The notes: generated from the letters alone by a model not told the origin. Shown: positions 36,858-48,707, counted from the first letter of the stretch. The stretch: DNA of 64,000 bases from Alkalimarinus coralli (GCF_023650515.1 NZ_CP096016.1:588513-652512), one strand, 5' to 3'. A program made the numbers and translations.

Positions 36858-36902
36858 TTTGCTTCTGTCTTTTTGCGGGTTGTTTTAAAAGATAGAAGCA
36901 AA
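36858..36902. repeat. 16-bp inverted repeat upstream of lepA
   Basis: TTTGCTTCTGTCTTTT (36858-36873) pairs with AAAAGATAGAAGCAAA (36887-36902) with one G-T pair and a 13-base loop. A smaller hairpin ATTGCTC / GAGCAAT lies at 36912-36930. No T run follows either. Confidence 0.7.
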
Positions 36903-37027
36903 GGAGACTTAATTGCTCTTGCTGAGCAATAAAATGGTTCTTCAGTGCAACAGAGCATGGTTCGTGATAACGACCAATTCTGATTCATAAGAACATGATA
37001 ACAGCCTAATTCAGTGATAATTCTATA

Positions 37028-38827
37028 GTGAAAAGTCTTAAAAATATCCGTAATTTCTCAATTATTGCTCATATTGATCATGGCAAGTCTACGCTTGCGG
37101 ATCGGTTTATTCAGACTTGTGGTGGTCTAAGCGCAAGAGAGATGGACGTTCAGGTGCTTGACTCAATGGATATTGAGCGTGAGCGAGGGATTACCATTAA
37201 AGCCCAAAGTGTGACGCTGCATTACACCGCAAAAGATGGTGAGACCTACCAGTTAAACTTCATCGATACACCTGGCCACGTTGACTTTTCATATGAAGTA
37301 TCCCGCTCACTGGCAGCCTGTGAAGGGGCCTTGTTGATTGTCGATGCCGCACAGGGGGTTGAGGCCCAATCGGTTGCTAACTGCTACACCGCTATAGAAA
37401 TGGGGCTTGAAGTGGTGCCGGTTCTTAACAAAATGGATCTTCCGCAGGCCGAACCGGAGCGAGTTAAAACTGAAATTGAAGATATTATTGGTATTGATGC
37501 GCAAGATGCAGTGCCTTGTAGTGCCAAGAGTGGAATGGGCGTTGAGGATGTGCTCGAAGACCTTATCTTTAGAATACCGCCTCCTGAAGGTGATGTTGAT
37601 GGTGACCTGCAAGCGCTGATCATTGACTCATGGTTTGATAACTACCTCGGAATTGTCTCTTTGGTTCGCGTTGTAGAGGGAACCCTGAGAAAAGGCAGTA
37701 AAATTCTCATAAAGTCGACCGGCAAGGTTGAGCAAGTTGACTCCGTGGGTATTTTCACCCCTAAACGGCACGAAACAGGGGTTCTTTATGCTGGTGAAGT
37801 AGGGTTTGTGGTCGCTGGGATTAAAGATATTCATGGCGCGCCAGTTGGTGACACCATCACTGAAGCCAAAACGCCTGACGTTGAGTCATTGGCGGGGTTT
37901 AAAAAGGTTCAACCACAGGTGTTTGCTGCGCTGTTTCCTGTCAGTACCGATGATTATGAGAATTTTCGGGATGCTTTGCAGAAGCTAACGTTAAATGATG
38001 CCTCATTGCAATATCAGCCAGAAACGTCAGATGCTCTGGGCTTTGGGTTTAGGTGCGGCTTTCTTGGCATGCTCCATATGGAAATTATTCAGGAGCGTCT
38101 GGAGCGCGAGTATAACCTGGATCTTCTTACGACCGCACCCACGGTTATATTTGAAGTTGTCACCCGCTCAGGAGAAATCCTGAAAGTTGATAACCCGTCT
38201 AAATTGCCTGACTTTGGCTCAATTGAAGAGATGAGGGAGCCCATCGTTGAGGCGAATATACTCGTGCCTCAAGAGCACTTGGGGAACGTTATCAGCCTCT
38301 GCGTTGAAAAACGGGGTGTTCAGAAAGATATGCAATTTGTTGGTGGGCAGGTATCGTTAAAGTATGAGCTGCCAATGAACGAGGTGGTGCTTGATTTCTT
38401 TGACCGAATTAAGTCTGCCAGCCGTGGTTACGCCTCTCTTGACTACCAGTTTGATCGTTTTGAGCCTGCGAATCTGGTTCGTTTGGATGTGCTGATCAAC
38501 GGCGATAAAGTTGATGCCCTGGCGATCATTGTGCATAAAGATAATGCTGCTTCAAAAGGTCGCCTGCTAACTGAGAAAATGAAAGAGTTGATTCCAAGGC
38601 AGATGTTTGACGTTGCTATTCAGGCAGCGATTGGCGGTCAGATAGTTGCCCGGACTACCGTTAAAGCCTTGCGTAAAAATGTTACAGCAAAATGTTACGG
38701 CGGGGATGTAAGTCGTAAGAAAAAGCTACTGCAAAAGCAGAAAGAAGGTAAGAAACGAATGAAGCAGGTAGGTAACGTCGAGATACCACAAGAAGCATTT
38801 TTGGCCGTCTTAAAGATTGATAGTTAG
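37028..38827 (+). CDS. lepA: Elongation factor 4 (LepA)
   Basis: 599 residues, translational GTPase. Seen: G1 [22 protein letters not shown]3 DTPGHVDF, G4 NKMDLP, and the LepA C-terminal domain ending [30 protein letters not shown]. The start is GTG 37028, preceded by a weak site. Its 288-base upstream gap has the inverted repeats described separately. LepA affects 30S maturation and initiation. First of lepA-lepB. Confidence 0.97.
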   Translation: MKSLKNIRNFSIIAHIDHGKSTLADRFIQTCGGLSAREMDVQVLDSMDIERERGITIKAQSVTLHYTAKDGETYQLNFIDTPGHVDFSYEVSRSLAACEGALLIVDAAQGVEAQSVANCYTAIEMGLEVVPVLNKMDLPQAEPERVKTEIEDIIGIDAQDAVPCSAKSGMGVEDVLEDLIFRIPPPEGDVDGDLQALIIDSWFDNYLGIVSLVRVVEGTLRKGSKILIKSTGKVEQVDSVGIFTPKRHETGVLYAGEVGFVVAGIKDIHGAPVGDTITEAKTPDVESLAGFKKVQPQVFAALFPVSTDDYENFRDALQKLTLNDASLQYQPETSDALGFGFRCGFLGMLHMEIIQERLEREYNLDLLTTAPTVIFEVVTRSGEILKVDNPSKLPDFGSIEEMREPIVEANILVPQEHLGNVISLCVEKRGVQKDMQFVGGQVSLKYELPMNEVVLDFFDRIKSASRGYASLDYQFDRFEPANLVRLDVLINGDKVDALAIIVHKDNAASKGRLLTEKMKELIPRQMFDVAIQAAIGGQIVARTTVKALRKNVTAKCYGGDVSRKKKLLQKQKEGKKRMKQVGNVEIPQEAFLAVLKIDS

Positions 38828-38921
38828 CCTGCGCAGGTGGTTAGCCCGAGTAGATAGCTTGCCTGTTCACGTAGAGTGTTAATTTCGCATAATAATATTC
38901 AGATAGGTTTCAGGAACTGTT

Positions 38922-39731
38922 ATGGATTTAGATTTTCCGTTGATACTTGTTGTATTAACCTTTGCTACTGGTGCTATCTGGGGGGCTGATCGCCTAATTT
39001 GGTATCCCAGGCGCAGAGAAGCGGCTGAAGGTCATGAAGGTGACCTTGGCAATGTTGCTGCGCTAGCGGGGGAGAGCGAGGGCGATGCTAACGAGCCTTG
39101 GCTGGTTGAAATGTCCCGATCATTTTTCCCTGTCTTGGCGATAGTGCTGGTTTTGCGCTCTTTTTTGGTTGAGCCATTCCAGATACCTTCAGGCTCTATG
39201 TTGCCAACGCTTCTGGTAGGCGACTTTATTTTGGTTAACAAATTTAGCTATGGGGTCCGTTTACCCGTTGCAGGAACCAAGGTGCTAGAGATGGGGGACC
39301 CTCAGCGTGGTGATGTGATGGTATTTCGTTATCCTGTTGATGGTAAAACCAACTATATAAAGCGTGTAGTGGGGGTGCCGGGCGATACCATTAGCTATCG
39401 TAATAAAACCCTCTATATTAATAATAAGCAGGTGGAAGAAGTTCACTTGGCAAACTTGCCACCAATGCAATTGTTTGAAGAAAAGCTCGGTGAGGTTTCG
39501 CACCAGATCTATAAAGCGTCCAGAACCCGGCCAGGACAAGGTGAAGGAGAGTGGGTCGTCCCTGAAGGGCATTACTTTATGATGGGTGATAATCGCGATA
39601 ACAGTAACGATAGTCGATATTGGGGCTTAGTACCTGACGAAATGGTGGTGGGAAAGGCGTTTGCGATTTGGATGCACTGGAAGTCGCTGACCTCATTACC
39701 GAGCTTTTCCAGAGTAGGCTCAATTAACTAG
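38922..39731 (+). CDS. lepB: Signal peptidase I
   Basis: 269 residues. Two N-terminal membrane helices (about 5-22 and 66-85), then the S26 catalytic domain: the nucleophile Ser92 in QIPSGSMLPTL and the general base Lys147 in NYIKRVVGVPGD, plus GDNRDNSNDSRYWG. It removes signal peptides at the periplasmic face. The stop codon (39729-39731) overlaps the left target duplication of the inserted element at 39735. Confidence 0.97.
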   Translation: MDLDFPLILVVLTFATGAIWGADRLIWYPRRREAAEGHEGDLGNVAALAGESEGDANEPWLVEMSRSFFPVLAIVLVLRSFLVEPFQIPSGSMLPTLLVGDFILVNKFSYGVRLPVAGTKVLEMGDPQRGDVMVFRYPVDGKTNYIKRVVGVPGDTISYRNKTLYINNKQVEEVHLANLPPMQLFEEKLGEVSHQIYKASRTRPGQGEGEWVVPEGHYFMMGDNRDNSNDSRYWGLVPDEMVVGKAFAIWMHWKSLTSLPSFSRVGSIN

Positions 39732-39734
39732 AAT

Positions 39735-39874
39735 GAGACCTTTGCACGACGTTATGAGCGAATCATAGACAAGGCAAAACATGACGAAAAAGCGCAGTTT
39801 ATGGTCTATAAATGAGCATTTTGAGTCATTTTCTAACGCTGTATTTGTAAGCGCAGTAGTCGTGCAAAGGCCTC
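39735..39874. mobile_element. 140-bp terminal-inverted-repeat element (MITE-like)
   Basis: Left end GAGACCTTTGCACGAC (39735-39750) and right end GTCGTGCAAAGGCCTC (39859-39874) are a 16-bp inverted repeat with one mismatch, pointing inward. The element is flanked by AGAAT on both sides (39730-39734 and 39875-39879), a 5-bp target duplication. No transposase is encoded. The parent family is not assigned. It abuts lepB and separates it from the DUF4845-rnc genes. Confidence 0.8.
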
Positions 39875-39939
39875 AGAATAAATTGACTGTGTTTACCGGG
39901 TTGAAGGCTTTAGCTGGAATTAATATTAAAGGGTTAAGT

Positions 39940-40305
39940 ATGAGAAATCAGAAAGGCGCGTCGGCGTTATCGATAATGGTGATTTTGTTTTTGGCCGCAT
40001 CAATCTTGACGATTGTGATGAAAATTGCGCCGATGTTCTTCGATAATATGACGATTGAGAAAGTGCTTAAAGACATCGGGGCACAACCAGATATTGCTGA
40101 ATTGTCAGACGACGAAATCATAAGTGCCTTCAGCAAGCGCTTTAGTATTAACAATATACGAAACTTTGATCTCAAGAGCATTGTTATCAAACGAGATGAT
40201 GGTTTGCTTACGATTGATATTAATTATGAAAAAAGAGAAAACATCTTTAAAAATATTGATGCGATCGTCTCTTTTGAAAACCACTTTGAAACTAAAGCCC
40301 AGTGA
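39940..40305 (+). CDS. DUF4845 membrane protein
   Basis: 121 residues from ATG 39940 ([18 protein letters not shown]). One N-terminal membrane helix (about 8-28) followed by a soluble domain ([38 protein letters not shown]). It is the small protein found between lepB and rnc in many gammaproteobacteria; function unknown. AAAGGG precedes the ATG. An earlier in-frame ATG at 39781 lies inside the inserted element and is not the ancestral start. The stop TGA overlaps the rnc GTG (GTGA). Confidence 0.88.
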   Translation: MRNQKGASALSIMVILFLAASILTIVMKIAPMFFDNMTIEKVLKDIGAQPDIAELSDDEIISAFSKRFSINNIRNFDLKSIVIKRDDGLLTIDINYEKRENIFKNIDAIVSFENHFETKAQ

Positions 40306-40982
40306 ATAGATCAAATAAAGCCTTAGAAAGGCGGATTGGATACAGTTTTAATGACGAGTCATTGTTAACCCTGGCGTTAACACATCGCAGTGTGGGGGCT
40401 AATAACAATGAGCGCCTCGAGTTTCTGGGTGACTCGATTCTTAACTTCGTAATAGCAGAAGATCTATACAGACGATTTCCTAAAGCAAGAGAGGGGCAGT
40501 TAAGCCGCCTTAGGGCTCAGTTGGTAAAAGGTGTAACACTGGCGGAAATTGCTAAAGAATTCGGGCTTGGGGATTACCTGCTGCTGGGCTCTGGAGAGCT
40601 AAAAAGCGGTGGCTTTCGCCGGGAATCTATATTGGCCGATGCCGTCGAGTCGATTATTGGTGCCATTTTTAATGACAGTGGATTTGAAGCCGCAAAAGAG
40701 CGTGTTCTCTACTGGTATAGCAGCCGTTTGGAAAGTCTGACCCTTCAGGATACTCAGAAAGACCCTAAAACTCGACTGCAGGAATTCTTGCAGTCTCGCC
40801 AGCAAGCTTTGCCTAACTATGAGGTCGTGACAGTTGAAGGCGAAGCTCATGCGCAAACGTTTTATGTAGAGTGCCAGGTTGAAATGCTGAAACAGAAATC
40901 CCAGGGTAGTGGCAGTAGCCGCCGGATCGCCGAGCAAAAAGCTGCCAAACAAGCGCTCACCGCCCTGGGGTTGGAAGAGTAA
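40302..40982 (+). CDS. rnc: Ribonuclease III
   Basis: 226 residues. Order: RNase III domain with signature [12 protein letters not shown] and the metal-binding site, then a double-strand RNA-binding domain ([22 protein letters not shown]). It processes rRNA precursors and dsRNA. The start is GTG 40302, overlapping the upstream stop by GTGA. Followed by era, as in E. coli. Confidence 0.97.
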   Translation: MNRSNKALERRIGYSFNDESLLTLALTHRSVGANNNERLEFLGDSILNFVIAEDLYRRFPKAREGQLSRLRAQLVKGVTLAEIAKEFGLGDYLLLGSGELKSGGFRRESILADAVESIIGAIFNDSGFEAAKERVLYWYSSRLESLTLQDTQKDPKTRLQEFLQSRQQALPNYEVVTVEGEAHAQTFYVECQVEMLKQKSQGSGSSRRIAEQKAAKQALTALGLEE

Positions 40983-41021
40983 TCTACATCATGTTGTTTA
41001 TAATCAGTGGTATCGGAAAAA

Positions 41022-41948
41022 ATGAGTAATATTGACCAAAATTCACAAGGTGAAGGTAATGAAATGCGTTGTGGTTTTGTCGCAATAGTTGGCCGACCCA
41101 ATGTTGGTAAGTCGACCCTGCTTAACCATATTCTGGGGCAAAAACTGAGTATTACTTCCCGTAAACCACAAACAACACGTCACCAGATTCTTGGCATAAA
41201 AACCGTAGATGATGTTCAGGTGGTGTATGTTGATACCCCTGGGCTTCACCTAAAAGAAGTGAAAGCAATTAATCGTTATATGAATAAGGCCGCAGCTGAT
41301 GCATTGAAAGATGTTGATCTGGTTGTTTTTGTTGTTGATCGCCAAAAGTGGACTGACGATGATGAGTTGGTGCTTGAGAAGGTGAAGCGTGCTCGCTGCC
41401 CCGTGGTGCTGGCCGTTAACAAAACTGACAGAATTCAAGACAAAGCCTCTTTATTACCGTATCTAAGTGATGTTTCAACGAAAATGGAATTTGCGCACAT
41501 TGTGCCTATTTCGGCAGAAAAGGGGCATAACGTAGATAGGCTAGAGGAGGTTGTGGCAAGCTTTGTTCCTGAAAGTGTTCACTACTACCCCGAAGATCAG
41601 GTGACGGACAGAAGTTCTCGATTTCTGGCCGCAGAACTGGTGCGAGAAAAAGTTATGAGGCAGCTTGGAGAAGAGTTGCCCTATTCGGTTACCGTAGAAA
41701 TCGAAGAATTCAAACAGGAAGAGAGAATATTAAGAATTAGCGCCAAAATTCTGGTTGAGCGTGAAGGGCAGAAAAAAATCGTTATCGGCGATAAAGGTGG
41801 TCAGATTAAGATAATTGGACGAGATGCCCGGCTTGATATGGAGCGCTTGTTTGATAGTAAGGTGATGCTTAACCTGTGGGTTAAAGTGAAGAGTGGGTGG
41901 GCGGATAGTGAGCGCGCACTGAAAAGCCTGGGATACGATGATCGCTAA
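41022..41948 (+). CDS. era: GTPase Era
   Basis: 308 residues. GTPase binding 16S rRNA and aiding 30S maturation. Seen: [23 protein letters not shown], then a KH domain ([15 protein letters not shown] split). The start is taken as ATG 41022 (MSNIDQNS); ATG 41064 ([10 protein letters not shown], with GAAGGT upstream) is also good and nearer the E. coli N-terminus. The nearby GTG 41007 is less likely. Confidence 0.95.
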   Translation: MSNIDQNSQGEGNEMRCGFVAIVGRPNVGKSTLLNHILGQKLSITSRKPQTTRHQILGIKTVDDVQVVYVDTPGLHLKEVKAINRYMNKAAADALKDVDLVVFVVDRQKWTDDDELVLEKVKRARCPVVLAVNKTDRIQDKASLLPYLSDVSTKMEFAHIVPISAEKGHNVDRLEEVVASFVPESVHYYPEDQVTDRSSRFLAAELVREKVMRQLGEELPYSVTVEIEEFKQEERILRISAKILVEREGQKKIVIGDKGGQIKIIGRDARLDMERLFDSKVMLNLWVKVKSGWADSERALKSLGYDDR

Positions 41949-41961
41949 CTGCCAGGCTATC

Positions 41962-42037
41962 CATGAGACCAAGCACTGCTCATGAGATTAGGTACTATTC
42001 ATGAGATTAGGTACTATTCACGAGATTAGACGCTATG
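41962..42037. repeat. 19-bp tandem repeat before and over the recO start
   Basis: Four 19-base units: two identical CATGAGATTAGGTACTATT (41981-41999, 42000-42018) and two diverged (41962-41980, 42019-42037). The last unit ends with the recO ATG. The units contain ATGs; a 15-codon reading frame from 41982 ends in TAG at 42027, five bases before recO. Confidence 0.88.
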
Positions 42038-42823
42038 GCGACCCCTGTTTCACGAGAACCAGCTTACCTGTTACACAGTCGCCACTATCGCGAAACCAGC
42101 CTGCTGGTTGATATATTCAGCCTTAATTATGGTGTGCTAAGGCTTGTAGCCAAAGGTGCACATCGTTCGTCTAGTCCTCTAAAAGGTTTGCTACAACCTT
42201 TTCAGCCCTTGTTATTGGCTTGGCAAGGGCGCTCTGAATTAAAGAATCTTACCGATATTGAGCTAGGTTCCAGGTTGGCTCCTCTCAGGGGGGACTACCT
42301 GTATAGTGGACTGTATCTCAATGAGCTGCTGTCAAAGCTTCTTCATACCTGTCAACCTGCTCCAACGTTATTCTCTGCTTATGCTGATGCCTTAGGGGGA
42401 ATGGCGAACAAGGACAGCCTGGAACCACTGCTAAGAGTGTTTGAATTTAATGTCTTGAAGGAGTTAGGAGCCTTTCCCAGTTTTACCCAGGAAGGCGGTG
42501 TTGAGCGGGATATTGATGCCTTTGCATCCTATTTCTGGCTGCCAGAGAAAGGCTTTATCCGAATTGATAACCTGTCCAACCCGCCCAGCGGTTATGCCGA
42601 GTTTAACCAGAATGTTAGTGGGGCTGCTAACCGGCATATTATCAAGGGCTCTCAGCTAATTGAGTTATCTAGGTTAGACTTGAGCTGCAAAGAAACCCGG
42701 TTGGCGGCCAAGCGTTTATCACGCTTAATGATTGATCACCTGTTGGGTGGAAAAGCACTGAAGAGTAGAGAGTTGATTGCAAAAACGAGGGAGTTAAAGA
42801 AGTATGGGGCAAGTAGAAAGTAA
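42035..42823 (+). CDS. recO: DNA repair protein RecO
   Basis: 262 residues. RecO loads RecA with RecF/RecR. Seen: OB-fold N-terminus ([34 protein letters not shown]), [16 protein letters not shown], and the helical C-terminus with [15 protein letters not shown] 42035 follows no normal ribosome site and lies at the end of a 19-bp tandem repeat. It overlaps pdxJ by 20 bases. Confidence 0.95.
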   Translation: MATPVSREPAYLLHSRHYRETSLLVDIFSLNYGVLRLVAKGAHRSSSPLKGLLQPFQPLLLAWQGRSELKNLTDIELGSRLAPLRGDYLYSGLYLNELLSKLLHTCQPAPTLFSAYADALGGMANKDSLEPLLRVFEFNVLKELGAFPSFTQEGGVERDIDAFASYFWLPEKGFIRIDNLSNPPSGYAEFNQNVSGAANRHIIKGSQLIELSRLDLSCKETRLAAKRLSRLMIDHLLGGKALKSRELIAKTRELKKYGASRK

Positions 42824-43553
42824 GCGACGAGTGTTATTAGGTGTTAACGTGGATCATGTTGCTACACTGCGTCAGGCGCGAGGTACCCGATACCCTGACC
42901 CTGTTATGGCAGCGCTGCTGGCAGAAGAGGCGGGGGCTGATGGTATTACGATTCACCCTCGTGAAGACCGCAGGCATATTCAAGAGCGAGATGTGTTAAT
43001 TCTAAAAGAGACACTCAACACACGAATGAACTTGGAAATGGCGGTGACAGAAAATATGCTCGCCTTTGCTGAGCGTGTGAAGCCTGAACATTGTTGCCTG
43101 GTGCCAGAGAAGAGAGAGGAACTTACGACTGAGGGGGGGCTAGATGTTATCTCTCAGGAGGCAAAAATTAAGGAAGCTTGCACTAGACTTGCGGAGTTAG
43201 GAAGTGAAGTATCACTCTTTATAGATGCCGACTTTGCTCAGATAGATGCTGCTGTCAGGTGTGGGGCGCCAGCGATTGAAATTCATACCGGGCATTATGC
43301 TGATGCTTCAACGCCTGAGCAGGTGGCGGATGAGTTTGAAAAGGTAAGCGCGGGAGTCGACTATGCCATCGGTCAGGGGTTAATCGTAAATGCCGGCCAT
43401 GGGCTGCATTATCATAATACCGATGCAGTTGCAGCGATTAGAGGGATCAATGAGCTAAATATTGGCCATGCCATTATTGCTCATGCTGTGTTTGTGGGGC
43501 TAAAAGAGGCGGTTAAGGAGATGAAGGCGATAATTGATCGGGCGTCTAGATAG
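42804..43553 (+). CDS. pdxJ: Pyridoxine 5'-phosphate synthase PdxJ
   Basis: 249 residues. Joins 1-deoxyxylulose 5-phosphate and amino-hydroxyacetone phosphate to make pyridoxine 5'-phosphate. Seen: [81 protein letters not shown]. The start ATG 42804 lies in recO, so translation is coupled. Same recO-pdxJ order as E. coli. Confidence 0.97.
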   Translation: MGQVESKRRVLLGVNVDHVATLRQARGTRYPDPVMAALLAEEAGADGITIHPREDRRHIQERDVLILKETLNTRMNLEMAVTENMLAFAERVKPEHCCLVPEKREELTTEGGLDVISQEAKIKEACTRLAELGSEVSLFIDADFAQIDAAVRCGAPAIEIHTGHYADASTPEQVADEFEKVSAGVDYAIGQGLIVNAGHGLHYHNTDAVAAIRGINELNIGHAIIAHAVFVGLKEAVKEMKAIIDRASR

Positions 43554-43590
43554 GTATTCTGGATAGTTTGTTAAGTGGGATAGATCTTTG

Positions 43591-43678
43591 CACCCGTGAT
43601 GAAGGGATATACGGCAGGAATCACATAAATCAAGGGAGGCGCCACGGGTGAGCACCCCTTGATTCCGCTTTGTCACGG
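43591..43678. repeat. Nested dyads between convergent pdxJ and gatB
   Basis: Several pairings share this gap: CACCCGTG / CACGGGTG (43591-43598, 43643-43650), CCGTGA / TCACGG (43594-43599, 43673-43678), GGAATCA / TGATTCC (43617-43623, 43660-43666), and AATCAAGGG / CCCTTGATT (43628-43636, 43656-43664). Some exclude each other. Confidence 0.65.
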
Positions 43679-43685
43679 CTACTAG

Positions 43686-43714
43686 GCTTCTAGAAGCAGG
43701 CCGCTGATTTTTTT
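43686..43714 (+). terminator. Possible terminator after pdxJ
   Basis: The palindrome GCTTCTAGAAGC (43686-43697) is followed ten bases later by seven T (43708-43714). The spacing is wider than usual. Confidence 0.4.
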
Positions 43715-43729
43715 CCTGTGTAACGACAG

Positions 43730-45178
43730 CTAATCAGCTAGCTTCTTGGCCAAAATCTGATTAAACAACTTAGGGTTGCCTTGCCCTTTAGACGCTTTCA
43801 TCAATGGCCCCATGAAGCCACCCATCAGTTTTTTCCGTTTTTTGTCGTCAGCCGCTTTGTATTGAGCAATCTGATCTGACATGTTTGCCAGAACGTCATC
43901 TACAATTTTTTCAAGCGCTGCTGTATCAGATACTTGCTTCAAACCCTTCGCTTCGATGAGTTTGTCGACATCGCTCTCTTCACCAGACCAAAGTGCGTCA
44001 AATACCTTTTTGGCGCCTGACGATGATATGGTGCCATCTTTGATTCGTGTAATGAGTGTTCCGAGCTGCCCGGCTTGTAACTCAATGTCGGATATGCGCT
44101 TTTCTTCGCTGTTTAGGCGGGCGGACAGTTCGCCTGACACCCAGTTTGCTGCCAGCTTGGCATCGTTGCAGGTACTAACGGTTGCTTCAAAAAAGTTGGC
44201 GGTGGCAGTATCTGCGCTAAGGATCGCCGCATCGTATTCGGATAACCCAAACTGTGAGATAAAACGCGCTTGTCTCGCGTCGGGTAGTTCAGGTAACGAC
44301 TCTTTGATCTTTTCTATATAGTCGTCGTCAAGAACGACAGGAAGAAGGTCAGGGCAAGGGAAATAGCGATAGTCATTTGCTTCTTCCTTGCTTCTCATAG
44401 AGCGTGATATATCTTTATCCCCGTCATAGAGGCGGGTCTCTTGCTTAACTTCACCACCATCTTCGATTAGCTCTATTTGACGCTCAACTTCCAGCTTTAT
44501 CGCTTTTTCCATAAAACGAAATGAGTTGAGGTTTTTCGTTTCGGTTCTGGTTCCAAGTTTATCTTCGCCTTCGGGGCGTACTGATATATTAACGTCAAAC
44601 CGTAACGAGCCTTGTGACATTTCGCCATCGCAAATGCCGATAGACGTTACCAGGCTGTGAAGCTTGCGAGCAAAAGCTACAGCTTCTTCTGCGCTTCTCA
44701 TGTCTGGTTCGGTGACAATTTCAATGAGCGGTGTGCCTGCCCGGTTTAGATCGATGCCTGACATGCCATGAAAATCCTCGTGGAGGGATTTTCCTGCGTC
44801 TTCTTCAAGATGAGCGTGATGAATTCTAATTGTTTTTTTCGACCCATCCTTCAACTGGATCTCAACATGCCCCGCGCCCACAATCGGTTTTTCAAGTTGT
44901 GTTGTTTGATACCCTTTAGGCAGGTCAGGGTAAAAGTAGTTCTTGCGTTCGAAAACAGAGCGCTTATTAATCTCTGCATCAATGGCTAGGCCGAACTTAA
45001 TTGCATTACGGAATGCTTGTTCATTGGGAACCGGTAACGTACCCGGCATTGCCAGATCAACTGCAGATGCTTGTGTATTAGGCTCTGCGCCAAACGTGGT
45101 GCTTGAGCCTGAAAATATTTTTGATTGAGTGGTGAGCTGAGCGTGGATCTCTAACCCGATCACTGTTTCCCATTGCAT
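43730..45178 (-). CDS. gatB: Asp/Glu-tRNA amidotransferase subunit B
   Basis: 482 residues from ATG 45178 ([15 protein letters not shown]), matching the family N-terminus and length. An upstream ATG (45199) is possible but its AGGA lies in a hairpin, while AGAGG ahead of 45178 is free. GatB carries the kinase/transamidase core, converting Glu-tRNA-Gln and Asp-tRNA-Asn. Seen: [39 protein letters not shown], the C-terminal YqeY-like domain. Confidence 0.96.
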   Translation of the reverse strand: MQWETVIGLEIHAQLTTQSKIFSGSSTTFGAEPNTQASAVDLAMPGTLPVPNEQAFRNAIKFGLAIDAEINKRSVFERKNYFYPDLPKGYQTTQLEKPIVGAGHVEIQLKDGSKKTIRIHHAHLEEDAGKSLHEDFHGMSGIDLNRAGTPLIEIVTEPDMRSAEEAVAFARKLHSLVTSIGICDGEMSQGSLRFDVNISVRPEGEDKLGTRTETKNLNSFRFMEKAIKLEVERQIELIEDGGEVKQETRLYDGDKDISRSMRSKEEANDYRYFPCPDLLPVVLDDDYIEKIKESLPELPDARQARFISQFGLSEYDAAILSADTATANFFEATVSTCNDAKLAANWVSGELSARLNSEEKRISDIELQAGQLGTLITRIKDGTISSSGAKKVFDALWSGEESDVDKLIEAKGLKQVSDTAALEKIVDDVLANMSDQIAQYKAADDKKRKKLMGGFMGPLMKASKGQGNPKLFNQILAKKLAD

Positions 45179-45203
45179 ACTATAAACCTCTTTGCTCATA
45201 TTT

Positions 45204-45226
45204 CCTGCCCGGTAATCATGGGCAGG
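45204..45226. repeat. GC-rich hairpin in the gatA-gatB spacer
   Basis: CCTGCCC (45204-45210) / GGGCAGG (45220-45226) with a 9-base loop. On the minus-strand transcript it covers the AGGA that would serve the longer gatB start. Confidence 0.7.
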
Positions 45227-45292
45227 TGAGTCGCTAATTATTTGTACTGTGTGTAGCGCAAACTTATTTTCACCCGGGCTAAATGGGGTAAA

Positions 45293-46747
45293 TTATTCGT
45301 AGCCATTTGGAGCCTTTGTATGCCAATCAGTGGCCTGTTGGAACTGATGCGACACGTTAAGCAGGCGTGCTTCATCGAAGTAGTTGCCAATCAGTTGCAG
45401 GCCTATTGGCAGGTTATTAACCATTCCTGCGGGAATAGACATGCCAGGCAGGCCTGCCAGGTTAGTTGATATGGTAAATATGTCTTCAAGGTACATCTTA
45501 ACCGGGTCATCGCCTTTGGAGTTAAATCCAAAAGCTGGCGTTGGTGAGGTAGGGCCAACGATAAGGTCGACGTCATTAAAGGCATTTGTAAAGTCATTTT
45601 TAATGAGTCTTCGAACTTGCTGTGCTTTTCTGTAATAGGCATCGTAATAGCCCGCAGACAGTGCGTAAGCGCCCACCATAATGCGTCGCTTGACTTCATC
45701 GCCGAAGCCTTCTGTTCTGCTTCTACAGTACAGGTCTTCGAGGTCTTTTGGGTCTTCGCAGCGGTAGCCATAGCGAACACCGTCAAAGCGCGACAAATTG
45801 GCTGAGCATTCGGCAGGAGCGATAACATAATATGCGGGTACGGAAAGCTCAGTGTGAGGAAGGCTTATTTCTTTGATGTTTGCGCCGAGTTTTCTAAGCT
45901 CTTCTACCGCATTCATCACCTGTTGTTGCATCTGAGCATCAAGCTGATCTGAGAAAAACTCTTTTGGCAGCCCAATATTTAACCCTTCAATGCTGTTGTT
46001 TAATGTGGCTGTGTAATTCGGCACATCCTTTTCAATGCAGGTTGAGTCTTTACTGTCATAGCTTGCCATGACGTTGAGCATCATTGCTGCGTCTTCGGCC
46101 GTTCTTGCGATTGGGCCGCCCTGATCAAGACTGGACGCAAACGCAATCATGCCATACCGAGATACTCGGCCGTATGTTGGCTTTAAGCCTGTCACGCCAC
46201 AAAGTGCCGCAGGTTGACGTATTGACCCGCCTGTATCTGTAGCGGTAGCAGCGGGTGTCAGTCGGGCTGCAACGGCCGCTGCTGACCCACCAGAAGACCC
46301 CCCTGGTACAAGGTTTTCGCCCCATGGGTTAACGACTCGGCCGTAGTAGCTGGACTCATTGGAGGAACCCATTGCAAACTCGTCCATGTTGGTTTTGCCC
46401 AGGCATACTGCGCCTTGCTGCTTAAAGTTGCTGGTGACGGTTGCATCATAAGGGGGGATGAAGTTGTCCAGCATTTTCGAGGCACAGCTGGTTTTAATGC
46501 CCTGAGTGCAAAAGATATCTTTGTGGGCAAAAGGGACGCCTGTCCATTCAGAAGATTCACCGGCTGCTATTTTTTCATCAGCGGCCTTGGCCTCGGCAAG
46601 TGCTTCGTCCTCGCATACCGTAATGAAGCTATTTAGGCCTGGGTCTTGTTTAGCAATTCGGTTTAAAAAATGTTGGGTCAGTTCTACGCTGGAAAACTCT
46701 CCAGTGGCTAGCCCTTTTGAGAGTTCGGCTACAGTTTTATTGTGCAT
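45293..46747 (-). CDS. gatA: Asp/Glu-tRNA amidotransferase subunit A
   Basis: 484 residues, amidase that frees ammonia from glutamine. Seen: catalytic Lys in [14 protein letters not shown], the amidase signature [13 protein letters not shown] and [21 protein letters not shown] with the Ser-cisSer-Lys triad, and [15 protein letters not shown]. Full length. It lies between gatC and gatB in the usual order; 144 bases separate it from gatC. Confidence 0.97.
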   Translation of the reverse strand: MHNKTVAELSKGLATGEFSSVELTQHFLNRIAKQDPGLNSFITVCEDEALAEAKAADEKIAAGESSEWTGVPFAHKDIFCTQGIKTSCASKMLDNFIPPYDATVTSNFKQQGAVCLGKTNMDEFAMGSSNESSYYGRVVNPWGENLVPGGSSGGSAAAVAARLTPAATATDTGGSIRQPAALCGVTGLKPTYGRVSRYGMIAFASSLDQGGPIARTAEDAAMMLNVMASYDSKDSTCIEKDVPNYTATLNNSIEGLNIGLPKEFFSDQLDAQMQQQVMNAVEELRKLGANIKEISLPHTELSVPAYYVIAPAECSANLSRFDGVRYGYRCEDPKDLEDLYCRSRTEGFGDEVKRRIMVGAYALSAGYYDAYYRKAQQVRRLIKNDFTNAFNDVDLIVGPTSPTPAFGFNSKGDDPVKMYLEDIFTISTNLAGLPGMSIPAGMVNNLPIGLQLIGNYFDEARLLNVSHQFQQATDWHTKAPNGYE

Positions 46748-46818
46748 GGCGATTCATTGTCTTTAAAGTTAAGCGGTTCAGAATTAAGCGTTTGCAGTAT
46801 TCATTAATACGCATGACT

Positions 46819-46859
46819 TGGCATATTAAAATATCCACAGATCGTGGCCTTGAATATGC
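46819..46859. repeat. Hairpin in the gatC-gatA spacer
   Basis: GGCATATT (46819-46826) pairs with AATATGCC (46852-46859); inside, CCAC and GTGG form a second small stem. It starts two bases after the gatC stop. Confidence 0.55.
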
Positions 46860-46861
46860 CG

Positions 46862-47149
46862 TTATTCAATAACTTTGGGTACGAGGTATAGACCTTCTTC
46901 TGTTGCCGGTGCGATTTTTTGATACGCTTCCCGGTGGTTGGCTTCTGTCACCTGATCTGAGCGAAGGCGTTGAACTGCATCAGTGGGGTGCGCCATAGGT
47001 TCAATGTTGTCGGTATTGACAGCTTGAAGTTGGTCAACCAAGTCTAGAATATTGGATAGATCGCCAGTGATTTTTTCAATCTGATCATCACTTATTTGCA
47101 GTTTTGCCAGTCGGGCAATGTTTTCTGCGTCTTCGCGCTTTATCGACAC
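46862..47149 (-). CDS. gatC: Asp/Glu-tRNA amidotransferase subunit C
   Basis: 95 residues from GTG 47149, the family length. It holds GatA and GatB together. Seen: [50 protein letters not shown] longer frame from 47185 is rejected because AGAGGGAGAG lies right in front of the GTG and the -10 is at 47175-47170. First of gatC-gatA-gatB, divergent from mreB. Confidence 0.95.
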   Translation of the reverse strand: MSIKREDAENIARLAKLQISDDQIEKITGDLSNILDLVDQLQAVNTDNIEPMAHPTDAVQRLRSDQVTEANHREAYQKIAPATEEGLYLVPKVIE

Positions 47150-47169
47150 GGCTGCTCTCCCTCTAAGGT

Positions 47170-47198
47170 TGTATAATTTACGCAAAAAATTGAAACAA
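47170..47198 (-). promoter_or_regulatory. Sigma-70 promoter of gatCAB
   Basis: On the minus strand TTGTTT (47198-47193) and TATACA (47175-47170) with a 17-base spacer. The predicted start is near 47163, just ahead of the gatC ribosome site. Confidence 0.6.
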
Positions 47199-48571
<1,373 letters not shown>

Positions 48572-48589
48572 TAAGAATACAGGTACATT

Positions 48590-48618
48590 AAAAGCCAGGC
48601 ACAGTGAGTCTGGCTTTT
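48590..48618 (+). terminator. Terminator or attenuator between mreB and mreC
   Basis: AAAAGCCAG (48590-48598) pairs with CTGGCTTTT (48610-48618), ending in four T. It could lower mreCD expression relative to mreB. Confidence 0.7.
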
Positions 48619-48643
48619 GCCGTTCTATAGCCTCTGTTTTGGC

Positions 48644-48649
48644 TATAAT
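48644..48649 (+). promoter_or_regulatory. -10 box of an mreC promoter
   Basis: Perfect TATAAT 26 bases after the terminator and 59 bases ahead of the mreC start. No strong -35 is seen at 17 bases. Confidence 0.4.
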
Positions 48650-48707
48650 GTAAGCGAATTTAATATCTCAACCTCAATCTGATTAAAGCGTTGTAAAGGA
48701 GTCTTCA

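Noticed and set aside
36761..36988. 75-codon minus-strand frame upstream of lepA
   Set aside because: No ribosome site and it runs over the inverted repeats; no recognisable domain.
39781..39939. In-frame extension of the DUF4845 gene
   Set aside because: It lies inside the inserted element; the family begins at MRNQKG and AAAGGG precedes that ATG.
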